64,000 nt of DNA from Tritrichomonas musculus (Eukaryota; Parabasalia; Tritrichomonadida; Tritrichomonadidae), in NCBI GenBank assembly GCA_039105265.1, contig JAPFFF010000025.1:1-64000 (forward strand), given 5' to 3'. Below are positions 10,692-21,250 of the stretch, piece after piece; the first letter of the stretch is position 1, and each line of letters begins with the position of its first letter. Both the position numbers and the translations under genes were made by a program. Below the pieces are notes generated by a model. That model saw only the letters and a list, made by a program, of their open reading frames with translations, did no database searches and had not been told where the DNA came from.

Positions 10692-10985
10692 ATGGAATAC
10701 GAAAAACAATATAAAGATATTGTTGAGAATATTGATCATAATTCATTCGATTCTTTGATGAAAGGGATGGAAAAATTGATGGATCTGCTTGAAAATATGG
10801 ATTCACATAATGCAGATGAAGAATTTATTATGAAAGCATTAATGAAAACTCAAGAAATCAAAGATGAAGCATCTGAATCATTGAAAAAAGAAGGCCAAAC
10901 CATTTTTAAACTTGCTGCTGAAAATGGAATCTCATTAAGCGAACTTGGATTATCAGAATCAGATATTTTGTTCGAATCTAGTTGA
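10692..10985 (+). CDS. Small acidic helical protein, unknown function
   Basis: 97 residues, ATG start, stop TGA. The sequence is predicted almost entirely helical (KLMDLLENMDSHNADEE, MKALMKTQEIKDEASESLKK) and acidic, with no signal peptide, cysteine or membrane segment. The last quarter (IFKLAAENGISLSELGLSES) resembles a small helical motif with capping residues. Codon use is like the neighbouring genes and the spacers on both sides are clearly non-coding, which supports a real gene. Family not recognised. Confidence 0.6.
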   Translation: MEYEKQYKDIVENIDHNSFDSLMKGMEKLMDLLENMDSHNADEEFIMKALMKTQEIKDEASESLKKEGQTIFKLAAENGISLSELGLSESDILFESS

Positions 10986-11658
10986 ATAAACGTTATTTAA
11001 AATATAATTTATCTTTATTTTTTTAAATTTTATGGCCTATGCTAAATACCAAGGGGATTGATTTATAACCAGTTTTGATATAAAGTTTTTCCATTAATTG
11101 GAAAGTGAGGTAAAATGAATAAAATTTATTTCACTTGTTTTTGCATTAACAGCTGTTATTCATGCTTGCAAATATATGTAGTTAACCAAAATTAAGGAAA
11201 ATTGTACTATGATTGGATGCTTATGTTTCTAAAAAATTTTTTGCATATCCATTTTAGCAAGAATTTTAATGAAAAAAAAAATATTCTTGTTAAAATTAAT
11301 GAAAAGCGAATAAAAAACATGCTATTGTGAGAATCAATATCAGAATTAACACTTTTTTAAGCTTGATAAATGATTATCAGTTTATAAAACTGATATTGAT
11401 AAACTCTGGGAATTGTTAATCAAGCGGGAAATGTTGGAAAAGAAATATGATTTAAATATATTGAAATAGTTTAAACATATCAGAGAATTAATGAAATGTT
11501 TATATGTTTAAAAAAATACTATGTTTTTGATAAAAGAGTTCCATATTTTAGCATTTTGAAATGAATTAAATTGAATTATTCATTTTGAATTGTTTTTCAT
11601 AAAAAAGTTAAAGATAATAGATAGATTTTTAAAAGGGAGCAATTATTGGATTTTGAAA

Positions 11659-11689
<31 letters not shown>

Positions 11690-11831
11690 GTATTTCCAAA
11701 GAAAAAGAGTTGATTTTCGCATTAAACGGTATAAAGGCAATTTGAAATTTTTTATGGCCGATTTGAAACTAAAAATCATTAATAACACTTAACTTTTCTT
11801 AATTGATGAAATAATTATCATTTCAAAAAAT
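10986..11831. other. Intergenic with a 28-T run
   Basis: 846 bases of AT-rich spacer up to the left end of the smaller MULE. A 28-nt run of T lies at 11662-11689. The 9-bp sequence TCAAAAAAT at 11823-11831 is the left copy of the transposon's target duplication. No gene is supported. Confidence 0.5.
11823..11831. repeat. Target-site duplication, left copy
   Basis: TCAAAAAAT directly abuts the GGCA end of the small MULE; an identical copy abuts the other end. Nine bases is the length expected for Mutator-superfamily transposition. Confidence 0.85.
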
Positions 11832-12043
11832 GGCACGAGAATCAGGGTCTATTAAAATCGGCACGAAAAAAGTTAGCATACCGAAAACTTTTTGAAAGGG
11901 TGCGACCAAATAAGTGTATCCACTTTTTGAGAAAGATATTTGATCGTTCGTATGAACTTTTTGAGAGTACAAATAAAACGGTTTAAAAGGTGAATTATTT
12001 AATGTTTGAGTTTTATTTTAAAAAAGCGCCAAAATTTAATTTT

Positions 12044-12448
12044 CCACGAGATCGTTTGACTGCTCCACGGTTGATTCGAACACAACCAATCATGAAAGCA
12101 ATAGCTGATAAACGGTATTGGAGTAGTCAAAAGCTCTGGAACATTGCAATTGCAGATATCATTTCCACGAGATCGTTTGACTGCTCCACGGTTGATTCGA
12201 ACACAACCAATCATGAAAGCAATAGCCGATAAACGGTATTGGAGTAGTCAAAAGCTCTGGAACATTGCAATTGCAGATATCATTTCCACGAGATCGTTTG
12301 ACTGCTCCACGGTTGATTCGAACACAACCAATCATGAAAGCAATAGCCGATAAACGGTATTGGAGTAGTCAAAAGCTCTGGAACATTGCAATTGCAGATA
12401 TCATTTCCACGAGATCGTTTGACTGCTCCACGGTTGATTCGAACACAA
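12044..12448 (+). repeat. 121-bp tandem array, left arm of small MULE
   Basis: Three full units and a ~42-bp partial unit, with period exactly 121 bp (CCACGAGATCG recurs at 12044, 12165, 12286 and 12407). Units are almost identical. The array ends abruptly in CACAATCAATCAATTAAAC. Because 121 is not a multiple of three, short frames of 69-80 codons recur with a phase shift; they are not genes. Confidence 0.92.
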
Positions 12449-12615
12449 TCAATCAATTAAACTATCTTTTCAAAATTAAAACTCTTTTTAGCATTTAATA
12501 TAATGAAAATTTATTTTTTTCTTCTTTTTTAAATAAACAAAAATAAAAGCTTTTATTTAAATATTGACCTATTAATTCAAATTTTTGAATCACCTTTTTT
12601 TTTTTTAATTAAAAA

Positions 12616-13082
12616 ATGTTTAATCAAGAAGGGCAAATTAAGTTACATTTAGGGTCTTCTTCTAATGTAACTTTACAAATTACGTTTCGAAGAAAAAACT
12701 TGATTTCAATTTTTCTTTTCAAAAACATGACTTAAAAATTTATGACATTGAGACAAATTTAACATTCAGAAAAAGAAAGAAGAAAAATTCAAATACTGAT
12801 GAAGATAATAATAATAATTCTCCAATAAATATTTCAATTGATGAATATATCAGTCAAGGATCATTAGAAAGAATAATAAACCATACAGAACATCAATTAT
12901 CTAGGGTTTTAAAAAAATATAAACTGAACTTAACTGTAATTGCACTCGATCTTCAAAGTGAACTACTACTTGACGAAAATATAGTTGAGATTAAAAGAAC
13001 AAATGAAGATGAATACTTGGCATTATTTCAAGTTCGCCTATGGTTCAAAATATTAGAAGGTAAAAAAGAAATTGTCGTTTGA
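12616..13082 (+). pseudogene. Deleted MULE transposase remnant
   Basis: An ATG at 12616 begins MFNQEGQIKLHLGSSSNV, matching the start of the intact transposase (MFDQNGQISLQLGTATNV). After ~25 residues the similarity stops. From ~12722 another frame gives IETNLTFRKRKK, then KLNLTVIALDLQSELL and EDEYLALFQVRLWFKIL, matching the last ~120 residues of the intact protein. The central ~500 residues, including the DDE catalytic core and the zinc motif, are missing, so this copy cannot encode an active transposase. Confidence 0.85.
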
Positions 13083-13200
13083 ATTTCTTTTTGATAAGTT
13101 TTTAATGAAAATATAATTAAAAAAGATATTTTATTTAGTTTATTTTAAGTTAGTAAATTTTCTAATTTTATATCATTTTATAAATTTGTCAAAAGCTTTA

Positions 13201-14135
13201 GAACACGGCCCCGATACAGATTATCGGTTATTGCTTTCATGATTGGTTGTGTTCGAATCAACCGTGGAGCAGTCAAACGATCTCGTGGAAATGATATCTG
13301 CAATTGCAATGTTCCAGAGCTTTTGACTACTCCAATACCGTTTATCGGCTATTGCTTTCATGATTGGTTGTGTTCGAATCAACCGTGGAGCAGTCAAACG
13401 ATCTCGTGGAAATGATATCTGCAATTGCAATGTTCCAGAGCTTTTGACTACTCCAATACCGTTTATCGGCTATTGCTTTCATGATTGGTTGTGTTCGAAT
13501 CAACCGTGGAGCAGTCAAACGATCTCGTGGAAATGATATCTGCAATTGCAATGTTCCAGAGCTTTTGACTACTCCAATACCGTTTATCGGCTATTGCTTT
13601 CATGATTGGTTGTGTTCGAATCAACCGTGGAGCAGTCAAACGATCTCGTGGAAATGATATCTGCAATTGCAATGTTCCAGAGCTTTTGACTACTCCAATA
13701 CCGTTTATCGGCTATTGCTTTCATGATTGGTTGTGTTCGAATCAACCGTGGAGCAGTCAAACGATCTCGTGGAAATGATATCTGCAATTGCAATGTTCCA
13801 GAGCTTTTGACTACTCCAATACCGTTTATCGGCTATTGCTTTCATGATTGGTTGTGTTCGAATCAACCGTGGAGCAGTCAAACGATCTCGTGGAAATGAT
13901 ATCTGCAATTGCAATGTTCCAGAGCTTTTGACTACTCCAATACCGTTTATCGGCTATTGCTTTCATGATTGGTTGTGTTCGAATCAACCGTGGAGCAGTC
14001 AAACGATCTCGTGGAAATGATATCTGCAATTGCAATGTTCCAGAGCTTTTGACTACTCCAATACCGTTTATCAGCTATTGCTTTCATGATTGGTTGTGTT
14101 CGAATCAACCGTGGAGCAGTCAAACGATCTCGTGG
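13201..14135 (-). repeat. 121-bp tandem array, right arm of small MULE (inverted)
   Basis: Seven full units and partial ends of the same 121-bp unit as at 12044-12448, in opposite orientation (CTCGTGG recurs every 121 bp from ~13281 to ~14128). The innermost copy (13201-13240) is degenerate while the rest are nearly identical, as expected if the array grows or is homogenised from the outer side. Confidence 0.92.
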
Positions 14136-14347
14136 AAAATTAAATTTTGGCGCTTTTTTAAAATAAAACTCAAACATTAAATAATTCACCTTTTAAACCG
14201 TTTTATTTGTACTCTCAAAAAGTTCATACGAACGATCAAATATCTTTCTCAAAAAGTGGATACACTTATTTGGTCGCACCCTTTCAAAAAGTTTTCGGTA
14301 TGCTAACTTTTTTCGTGCCGATTTTAATAGACCCTGATTCTTCTGCC

Positions 14348-14356
14348 TCAAAAAAT
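14348..14356. repeat. Target-site duplication, right copy
   Basis: TCAAAAAAT follows the TGCC end of the small MULE and is identical to 11823-11831. Confidence 0.85.
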
Positions 14357-14505
14357 ACACAAAAAAAAAAAAATGCCAATTTAAAATTAAAAAAAGGGCG
14401 TTTTGAAATCAAATGCCAGAATAAAATTTTCAATCTCTAATACTAGATACAAAAAGCTTTAATAAATCTCTCTTTCTCTTTTTCAATAAAAAGTTTATTA
14501 AAATA

Positions 14506-16170
14506 TCAAGTTCTAATAATACGAGGTTTCGATTTTAGTTTTAGTTGCTCAATTGCCCTCAATGATGATGGTATGGTGATTTGTTCTATCATTGGGCAAT
14601 CTATAAAAGCATGATTATCAATTTCATTGGCAGTTGATGGAATAATAACGTTTGTCAATGATGAACATCCACAAAATGCATTTGTTTTGATACTTGTAAC
14701 TCCTAATGGAATTGATATCATTTGCAATGATGAGCAACAATAAAATGTTCTTTCATTGATTTCCGTTAACGATGAAGGCGTTTCAAAAGTAACTTTGCTT
14801 AAGGATTGACATTCGCTGAAGCATTCATTACCAATTGATTGAACAGACGAAGGAATTGTAATTTGTTTCAACCTTGAACATCCATTAAAAGCATTATTTC
14901 CAATTGATTTTACAGAAGGTGGAATTGCTATTTCTTCCAATAGAATGCATCCTTTGAAAACATCATTGCCTATTAACGCTAAAGCTGATGGAAAAACTAT
15001 ATCAGACAAATTTGTACATCCTTCAAAAGCATTATCTTTTATTGAACTAACAGAAGGAGGAATTGTTATTTTGTTCAAGGATGTGCATCTTTTAAATAAA
15101 CATAAATCAATTTCAGTTAATGAACCACAAAAAAATATCTTTTTCAATGATGAACACCCGTAGAAAGTTTTTTGTCCAATTGAAGTTACTGAAGAAGGAA
15201 TTGTTATTTGTGTCAGTGATGTACATTCAAAGAAAGCCTCAATACCAATGGAAGTAACAGATGGTGGAATTACAATTCGAACCAAATCAAGGCATCTTTC
15301 AAAAGCATTATCATCAATTGATCTTATTGATGATGGAATTCTCATTTTTTTGAGTGATGTACATTGCTTGAAAGCATTAGGGCCAATTGAAGTTACTGAA
15401 GTAGGGATTTCAAATTGAATCAAAGATGCGCACTTATTAAATGCATATTTGCTTATTGAAGTCAAAGAAGAAGATACAATTACATCACTCAAATATATGC
15501 ATTCATTGAAAGCAAAATTACCTATCGAAACCACATTTGGTATTTTTATTTGTCTTAAAAAACGACAATCATTGAAAGATTTATTACCAATTTTTTTAAT
15601 GGAATCAGGTAATATTATTTCTTTTAGGTTTGTGCAACTTTCAAAAACACCATCATCAATTTGCGTAATAGATGACAATATAGTTACTTTTCTCAAGCAG
15701 GCGCAATGGCTAAATGCTTCTTTTCCAATTGTAGATACTGAAGATGGAATCACAATTTCATCAAAAGAACAACCATAAAAACAACCGCTTTCAATAGCGG
15801 TTACAGAAGAAAGAATATCAATTTTCCTTAAAGAACAAGACTTAAAACAATCACTTCTTAAAATTGTTATAGAAGGAGGATTTTCAAATATAATTTCCCT
15901 TAGAGACCTACAGCCACAAAAACAACCTTCTCCTAAATTTCCAACAGAAGATGGAATTTTAATTTTTTTAAGTGAAGTACAATTTAAAAAAGCAAAATTG
16001 TCAATTGATTCAACAAAAGAAGGAATAACAATTTCACTTAATCCATCACAATTTTTAAAGCAGTCATGCTTGATTTTATTAGTTGGTAAATTGTCCATTA
16101 ATAGTTTTAAAATTTCTTTATTATCGTTTTGGGCAGCATAATAAAGTACATTATGATTAAAAATAAACAT
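14506..16170 (-). CDS. BspA-like leucine-rich repeat protein with ankyrin-like N-terminus
   Basis: 554 residues. The first ~35 residues (NHNVLYYAAQNDNKEILKLL) read as a single ankyrin repeat of the kind that ends trichomonad DUF3447 proteins. From ~40 onward there are about 21 repeats of the 23-residue TpLRR/BspA unit (consensus I.IPSSVTSIG..AF.GCSSL). There is no signal peptide or C-terminal membrane segment, so it is probably cytosolic or exported by an unknown route. BspA repeats in trichomonads are associated with surface and adhesion proteins, but many lack anchors. The DUF3447 gene lies 50 bp upstream on the same strand, so this may be the 3' part of a split gene (see findings). Confidence 0.78.
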   Translation of the reverse strand: MFIFNHNVLYYAAQNDNKEILKLLMDNLPTNKIKHDCFKNCDGLSEIVIPSFVESIDNFAFLNCTSLKKIKIPSSVGNLGEGCFCGCRSLREIIFENPPSITILRSDCFKSCSLRKIDILSSVTAIESGCFYGCSFDEIVIPSSVSTIGKEAFSHCACLRKVTILSSITQIDDGVFESCTNLKEIILPDSIKKIGNKSFNDCRFLRQIKIPNVVSIGNFAFNECIYLSDVIVSSSLTSISKYAFNKCASLIQFEIPTSVTSIGPNAFKQCTSLKKMRIPSSIRSIDDNAFERCLDLVRIVIPPSVTSIGIEAFFECTSLTQITIPSSVTSIGQKTFYGCSSLKKIFFCGSLTEIDLCLFKRCTSLNKITIPPSVSSIKDNAFEGCTNLSDIVFPSALALIGNDVFKGCILLEEIAIPPSVKSIGNNAFNGCSRLKQITIPSSVQSIGNECFSECQSLSKVTFETPSSLTEINERTFYCCSSLQMISIPLGVTSIKTNAFCGCSSLTNVIIPSTANEIDNHAFIDCPMIEQITIPSSLRAIEQLKLKSKPRIIRT

Positions 16171-16220
16171 ATTAGAATGCCATGAATTTGCTTTAATTTA
16201 TAAATTTCATTAAACACAAG

Positions 16221-17429
16221 TTAATTTATAATTTTATTGAAGATATATACTAATAACATCATTAAAGAGAGTTGTGGCTTTAAAATTTTTATATTTTCGA
16301 TATTGATTTTCCTTGTTGACAAAAAAGTTTTAACAAGTGATTGATAATCGTACAAGCACAAATAAAAAAAGATGCCATTATCTTTGACTTTTTCTGGAAA
16401 ATAAGCAAAATTATAAAATTGAAAGCTTTTTGATTCTATCAACTTTTCAATACTATATCGAAAATGCAAATTTTGCGATTTCTTTGTTTTTTCTTTTTCG
16501 TATTTATTTAGAATATAATTTGCTACAAGGTTGTTATGGCACATGATTGATTCAATAACGCTCTCTTTGAAAGGAAATATTTCTTCATCATCATATTCTT
16601 CTTCTTCATTTGGCCTGATTTGATTTTCTTCAAGAAGATTAATCATCTCTGGATTGTCACTATGAACTGCATATATCCATATTGATGGTCTAATTTCTAC
16701 TCCATTGAGGAATAGATATTTGAATATTTGGCACGATCCAAAAAATGCTGCATATTCAATTAAATTTGCTCTTTCTAATATTAATAATAAATTAGTTTCA
16801 TATATCGATTCTCTAATTTTAAGATTTATGGGATAATTGATTTTTTTAACATAAGTTATAAATTCTTCAATTGAATCATTTCGAATTATTTCACAAATTT
16901 TATTATCATTTTCACCTATCTTCCTTTTTTCATCGAAATCTTCTGGAAGTTCTTCATTTAAAATATATTTAAAATTCATACTATATCTAAAAAGGGAATT
17001 TTCTGGATCAATTTGTTTTATTTCAGGTATGAAATACTCCTGATATCCATTATCAATGATTATTCCCAAAATAAATTTATTAAATTTTATCAATTTTTCT
17101 TTGAGAAGGAAAAAAAGAATCCTTTTGTTATTTTGAAATATTACAAATAATTCTTCATTTGAATAGAAATTTTGAATGATCGTCCTGTATTCGATGATAA
17201 CTCTTTCGATTTTTTCAAAGAAATTGTTTACACGGTGGTGATTATCTGATATCGAAGAAAGAAGACGAAGGAATAACCTGAAATCGTGACCATTTTGGTC
17301 CATCTTTTGTTCTTTTATGAAATTGAGTAAATTTTCATAATTTTCTTCCAAATCATCTTCTTTATCAATGTAATCAAGAACTATTGAATGTAGTTTTTTG
17401 AGTTTATCTAATTGATCTTGGATTCCCAT
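16221..17429 (-). CDS. DUF3447 / ankyrin-family protein (trichomonad type), possibly truncated
   Basis: 402 residues, ATG start. The N-terminal ~120 residues are helical. At ~225-275 is the hallmark of the trichomonad DUF3447 family: LIEYAAFFGSCQIFKYLFLN, then IWIYAVHSDNPEMINLLEEN. The C-terminal part (VIESIMCHNNLVANYILN, YDYQSLVKTFLSTRKINIEN) leads up to where ankyrin repeats normally follow, but the frame ends 50 bp before an ankyrin-starting frame (14506-16170). Family members are abundant proteins of unknown function in these organisms, presumably protein-protein scaffolds. Confidence 0.78.
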   Translation of the reverse strand: MGIQDQLDKLKKLHSIVLDYIDKEDDLEENYENLLNFIKEQKMDQNGHDFRLFLRLLSSISDNHHRVNNFFEKIERVIIEYRTIIQNFYSNEELFVIFQNNKRILFFLLKEKLIKFNKFILGIIIDNGYQEYFIPEIKQIDPENSLFRYSMNFKYILNEELPEDFDEKRKIGENDNKICEIIRNDSIEEFITYVKKINYPINLKIRESIYETNLLLILERANLIEYAAFFGSCQIFKYLFLNGVEIRPSIWIYAVHSDNPEMINLLEENQIRPNEEEEYDDEEIFPFKESVIESIMCHNNLVANYILNKYEKEKTKKSQNLHFRYSIEKLIESKSFQFYNFAYFPEKVKDNGIFFYLCLYDYQSLVKTFLSTRKINIENIKILKPQLSLMMLLVYIFNKIIN

Positions 17430-18145
17430 TAATAAAAATAAAAATTTTCATTTCACCCTCCTTTCCTTTTTCTGAGGTTTAGTTTATTCTATTCAATTTT
17501 TTTATTCTTTAACAAAAGTGCATTCAATGAATAATAGCTAAAATATTTTCAATTATCCTTGATTGACATACATATAAGCTCTCATCTTTTTTTTTTTTTT
17601 TTTTTTTTTTTTTTGAAATCGGAATTAACTGGTCGGTTATATGTCAATTTTCACCTTCTATCGTCGATAATTATCTCTCAAAATGTTTTCAGATTCAACC
17701 AAAAAGCAATGTTTTCAGCTGACGCAAGACAACAAAACAATCATTTCTGGAAAAAATGAATGTCAAAAAAGACTTTTGAAATAAGAATCATTATAATTAT
17801 TCATAAGCAAAGAATTGTTAATTAATCCAAAAAAAAAAATTCAGCAAATAATAACAATTTGTACTAATTATGAAAATATGACATTTTATTTTGATAATCA
17901 AGCACATTATTAATTTTATTAAATAATCTTATTATATTTAACAACATTGTAATTAGAAATGGCTTTATCAGTTATTAAAAATATAATTATTGGCTGTATA
18001 TAAATCAGTTATTTTATCCTTCATTATAAAATAAGATTTTAAAATCTATATTTTCATCTTTGAATTCATACATACCTCGATGTGTTTCTTACTCAACTTC
18101 TTTATGATTCTTATTTATTTTGTATGAGTTCATTAAAGCAATATC
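17430..18145. other. Intergenic with a 28-T run
   Basis: 716 bases between two minus-strand genes, with a 28-nt T run at 17587-17614. A 66-codon plus-strand frame depends on that run and has no other support. No gene is recognised. Confidence 0.5.
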
Positions 18146-19489
18146 TCATAATAAAATAATAAACTGAAATTTAAGCAAGCTCATAAAAGCATCTTTTTCT
18201 GAATTCATTTCCTTTTTGTTAAATCTTTTCACAAGATATATAACAAATATCACTGCTAATGCAAGCAAAGCAAGAACAGTAATTATTACAAGTGCAACAC
18301 ATAATTTATTTGTGCCATCAGATTTATTTGTACAATTCTTAAGATCACAAACAGTAAAAACGTTTTTTAAGCCACCGTTTTTCTCAGGTATGAAATTTCT
18401 CTTAATGATGTGATAAATAATTTTCGGATGGTAACGATTCACAAAATCTAGAAAGATCATTCCAAGAAATTCATTCGGATATGATTTTTCAACATAATTA
18501 CCGATTCGTGGGTTTATATATTCAGCAACCGAATATGGATAGCAAAAGTAAGACTGTCCGCTTCCATAATTGAAAAATATTGTTGTTCCAATATGATTTG
18601 TCAGTCTTTTCTCAAATGATTTTGGTTTTTCGAAAAAAGACTCAACAAATTTATATTTTTTGGGACGATCGAAAAGACTTGGAACTTTATATCGATCTTG
18701 TCCATAAGCAGTGATTGTTGTATTTGAAACGAATTCATCATTAACGGCAAATTTTATGTAATTTCCCATATCAATTTCACTTAACTTTTCTTTTTTGAAT
18801 CTTCGAAAAATGACAATTTTTCCTCTAACAGATTCAATGGTGGGCAATTCACCTTCATTCAAATAGAAATACTTTTTATATTCACTGCAGTTTATATAGC
18901 TGTACATTGTCTCATCAAACGTTCGTGTGTTGTCTTTTGGCTTCCATTCTTCTTGAATCAGCATGAAAATGACTTCTTTTGGATGATTTTGCAAAAATCG
19001 AACACAGACATCTCTAACACCACTGCCAAAACTAAGACGCTGGTACACACGATTGTGATGAATCATGAAAACATCGTTGATGTGCCGGCAGCGAATGTCA
19101 ATCAGGCGAACACCCATCAAAAGTTGCTCTTCTAGAGTCAGATCCTGGCATTTGAGAAGAGGGCCACCGTATCTAGAGCAAGTATCATGCGTGCCTGGTA
19201 TTGTAATTGTGTCCAATCGACGCGAATCGGAGAGACCAGACATCCAATCTGGATAATATTCATTGAGTGTTGATAATAAAGATATTCTTCTTGCCTTGTA
19301 AATATTGTCATTTTGAATTGAAAAAGAAGAATCGCTATTGTCGAATGGCGTGGTATTATTTTCAAAATAATATTTCAAATATGTATCATTTTCTCTTTTC
19401 ACCATGTCATCCCAATCTATATTATCAATAGGAAGAATTAAAAATGGAAGTGAGAAAAATAGGAGAATACAAAGAAATCCATTACTCAT
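18146..19489 (-). CDS. Membrane-anchored phosphatidylinositol-specific phospholipase C (PLC-X domain, bacterial type)
   Basis: 447 residues. Residues 1-20 are a signal peptide (GFLCILLFFSLPFLILP). The PLC-X catalytic domain (~80-370) has the first catalytic His in TITIPGTHDTC, the GVRLIDIRCR strand, the second catalytic His in VFMIHHNRVYQ, and VIFMLIQEEW. A transmembrane helix (~400-422, CVALVIITVLALLALAVIF) is followed by basic VKRFNKKE. The predicted topology is an extracellular or lumenal catalytic domain. The family cleaves phosphatidylinositol or GPI anchors by the two-His mechanism; both His are present, and there is no Ca-dependent eukaryotic PLC architecture (no EF hand, PLC-Y or C2). 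Several N-glycosylation sequons (NNTT, NDT, NCS, NTT) fit secretion. Substrate is inference. Confidence 0.86.
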   Translation of the reverse strand: MSNGFLCILLFFSLPFLILPIDNIDWDDMVKRENDTYLKYYFENNTTPFDNSDSSFSIQNDNIYKARRISLLSTLNEYYPDWMSGLSDSRRLDTITIPGTHDTCSRYGGPLLKCQDLTLEEQLLMGVRLIDIRCRHINDVFMIHHNRVYQRLSFGSGVRDVCVRFLQNHPKEVIFMLIQEEWKPKDNTRTFDETMYSYINCSEYKKYFYLNEGELPTIESVRGKIVIFRRFKKEKLSEIDMGNYIKFAVNDEFVSNTTITAYGQDRYKVPSLFDRPKKYKFVESFFEKPKSFEKRLTNHIGTTIFFNYGSGQSYFCYPYSVAEYINPRIGNYVEKSYPNEFLGMIFLDFVNRYHPKIIYHIIKRNFIPEKNGGLKNVFTVCDLKNCTNKSDGTNKLCVALVIITVLALLALAVIFVIYLVKRFNKKEMNSEKDAFMSLLKFQFIILL

Positions 19490-20544
19490 TTTTTATTTCC
19501 TCATAAAGGTCAAATTTTCACCAAAAAAAAGAAAAAGACAAAAAGTTCATAATATTTGTCAAATATTTCATTAAAATGGATTTAATCTTTATATCTTTGA
19601 AATTAAGATACTTTAATTTGGTTTTTCTTTCGTTCTATTAATATCTCAAGGTTTTCATTGAAATTGTTATATGCAGGAGCAATGAATCCTGTCAAAATAT
19701 CCACATTTAATACTGATATGAGCACTATGGAAAAATGATATTATTGAATGTAACATGGCTTTTCAAATGATTTTTATAATATTTAAATTGCAACAGTTAT
19801 ATCAAAGTTGATATATAGTGATTTATAAATTTAATTAACGAAATAAAAGCTTCAATGTTATATATCTGTTTATTATTTTGTTGAATCTGTTTTAATAAGG
19901 CTTTTCAAAGAAATTGTATATAATTCAATATGAATTTCCAGCATATTGAAATTGAATAGTTTACATTAAGAAAAAAAACATTCATTTCTCAAAAGAATGT
20001 CTTAGAAGAAGAAAGAAAAAATATCATAATAATTAAATTTAAAGTAAAGAATCTAAAAAATCCATTTATTAATGGAAAAATAAAAAGATAAAACGAAAAA
20101 TTTATTTTACGTTTTTTAAATTTCAATTAAACTCGGTCCAAAAATGTTCGACTTAACGTACATAAAAACCGCATTTTCCACTGAAAATTGACTAAAAAAA
20201 CGATAAAGTGTCGACTGTTCGTTAAAAGGAAAAGTGCGTGTCCACTTGTTTCCTATTTCAAAAAATAGCAATAAACAATCCTTGTTGACTGAATAGTAAT
20301 GATAAAACGTACTATTTATCGATTTGCCGTATTGATTTCTAAGGAACTTTAATTAAATAAAAAATCATATAACTTTTTCAGTCAAGATTCATTCTGAATT
20401 GAATAAAGAAATTTAATAATGCTTCTTTGTTTCATCATGTGAACTGATTTCTATGATCATTCAATTATTTCACTAAATAATCGGTCAAGAAAATCTTTTA
20501 TTTGCTCTTAATACGCATACTATAAAATAATATACAGAGAAATC

Positions 20545-20622
20545 AAATCTGCTAATATTATAATGCCGTCTGACGACTCAATAAAATTTTTTTTCATACG
20601 GCATTAAAATATTAACAGATTT
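20545..20622. repeat. 78-bp inverted repeat (hairpin or mini-MITE)
   Basis: The arms 20545-20569 and 20598-20622 are complementary over 25 bp with two mismatches (AAATCTG.TAATATT.TAATGCCGT), separated by a 28-bp loop. It could be the remains of a very short MITE or a cruciform-forming site; no clear target duplication is seen. Confidence 0.6.
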
Positions 20623-20640
20623 AGAATTCTCAAAGAAATT

Positions 20641-20952
20641 TCAGAAAACTGTTCAGGTTCCACAGCACTTAGATGAAAGATCTCCACCATATTTTGAGTT
20701 TCACTCTACAAGAGCAATGAATGAAATTGTTGGAAATGGCTTTTCTGGCTTTAGAAATAATTCTCAAACGTCAAATGAATTGAATTATTTTGTATAACCT
20801 AATCCAAACCAACGGCTGATCACAAATCTGAATATAATGAACAAACAAATCTCAAAGTAATAAGATAATGGATGCATTTGTTAAAAAAGCTCCTGAATTA
20901 ACTATCACCACGGTTTATATCAAAGATCCTGAGGTTCCAACCATCAAATGAT
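20641..20952 (+). pseudogene. Coding-like relic, unidentified
   Basis: Two stretches have protein-like composition but lie in different frames with stops between them: ERSPPYFEFHSTRAMNEIVG (near 20680) and DAFVKKAPELTITTVYIKDP (near 20880, ending TGA at ~20951). The DNA is less AT-rich than its surroundings. I do not recognise the family; this could be a decayed host gene fragment. Confidence 0.3.
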
Positions 20953-21226
20953 TTTTTAAATATTATAATTTTTTTATATATTTGGCAAAGATGGCATCAA
21001 TAAATATCGTAAAATTAGACTTAAAAATCTTTTACTAATAAAGAATAATGAAATATATTGGCTGAAGGATTTTAAAACTGAATATATTGAATTACTTATA
21101 CGTCAGTTACATACAAAATATCAGTTCTACTAATATAATTTCATGCATTCATGAAATCTAAAATTATTTATCAAAATCTTTAAAAATTATTGAAAATTAA
21201 AAAAATATTATCAGTAAATGACGATT

Positions 21227-21250
21227 TATATAGAATGTACATTCTATATA
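21227..21250. repeat. 24-bp perfect palindrome
   Basis: Centred on GTAC with arms TATATAGAATGT; it lies ~180 bp upstream of the kinase ATG at 21427. It could be a dimeric-protein site or simply a cruciform; the sequence does not decide. Confidence 0.7.

Larger units (their letters stand above)
11832..14347. mobile_element. Non-autonomous Mutator-like element (MULE), internally deleted
   Basis: 2516 bp starting GGCACGAGAATCAGGG and ending with the inverse (CCCTGATTCTTCTGCC). It is flanked by a perfect 9-bp duplication, TCAAAAAAT (11823-11831 and 14348-14356); 8-11 bp is the usual MULE target size. The outer inverted repeats are ~212 bp each (11832-12043, 14136-14347). Inside them sit inverted arrays of a 121-bp unit, and in the centre (12616-13082) is a deleted transposase gene whose two ends match the transposase at 33056-35134. 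The outer repeats contain recurrent ACTTTTTGA-type words and an AAAAAGCGCC block shared with the larger element. The perfect duplication argues for fairly recent insertion, mobilised in trans. Confidence 0.88.

Noticed and set aside
11990-14189. Repeated 69-80-codon frames on both strands
   Set aside because: Phase-shifted readings of the 121-bp MULE array.
16171-16220. Intron joining the DUF3447 and BspA genes
   Set aside because: No trichomonad-type donor or ACTAACACACAG acceptor; a GTATAT...AAAG reading joins the wrong frame.
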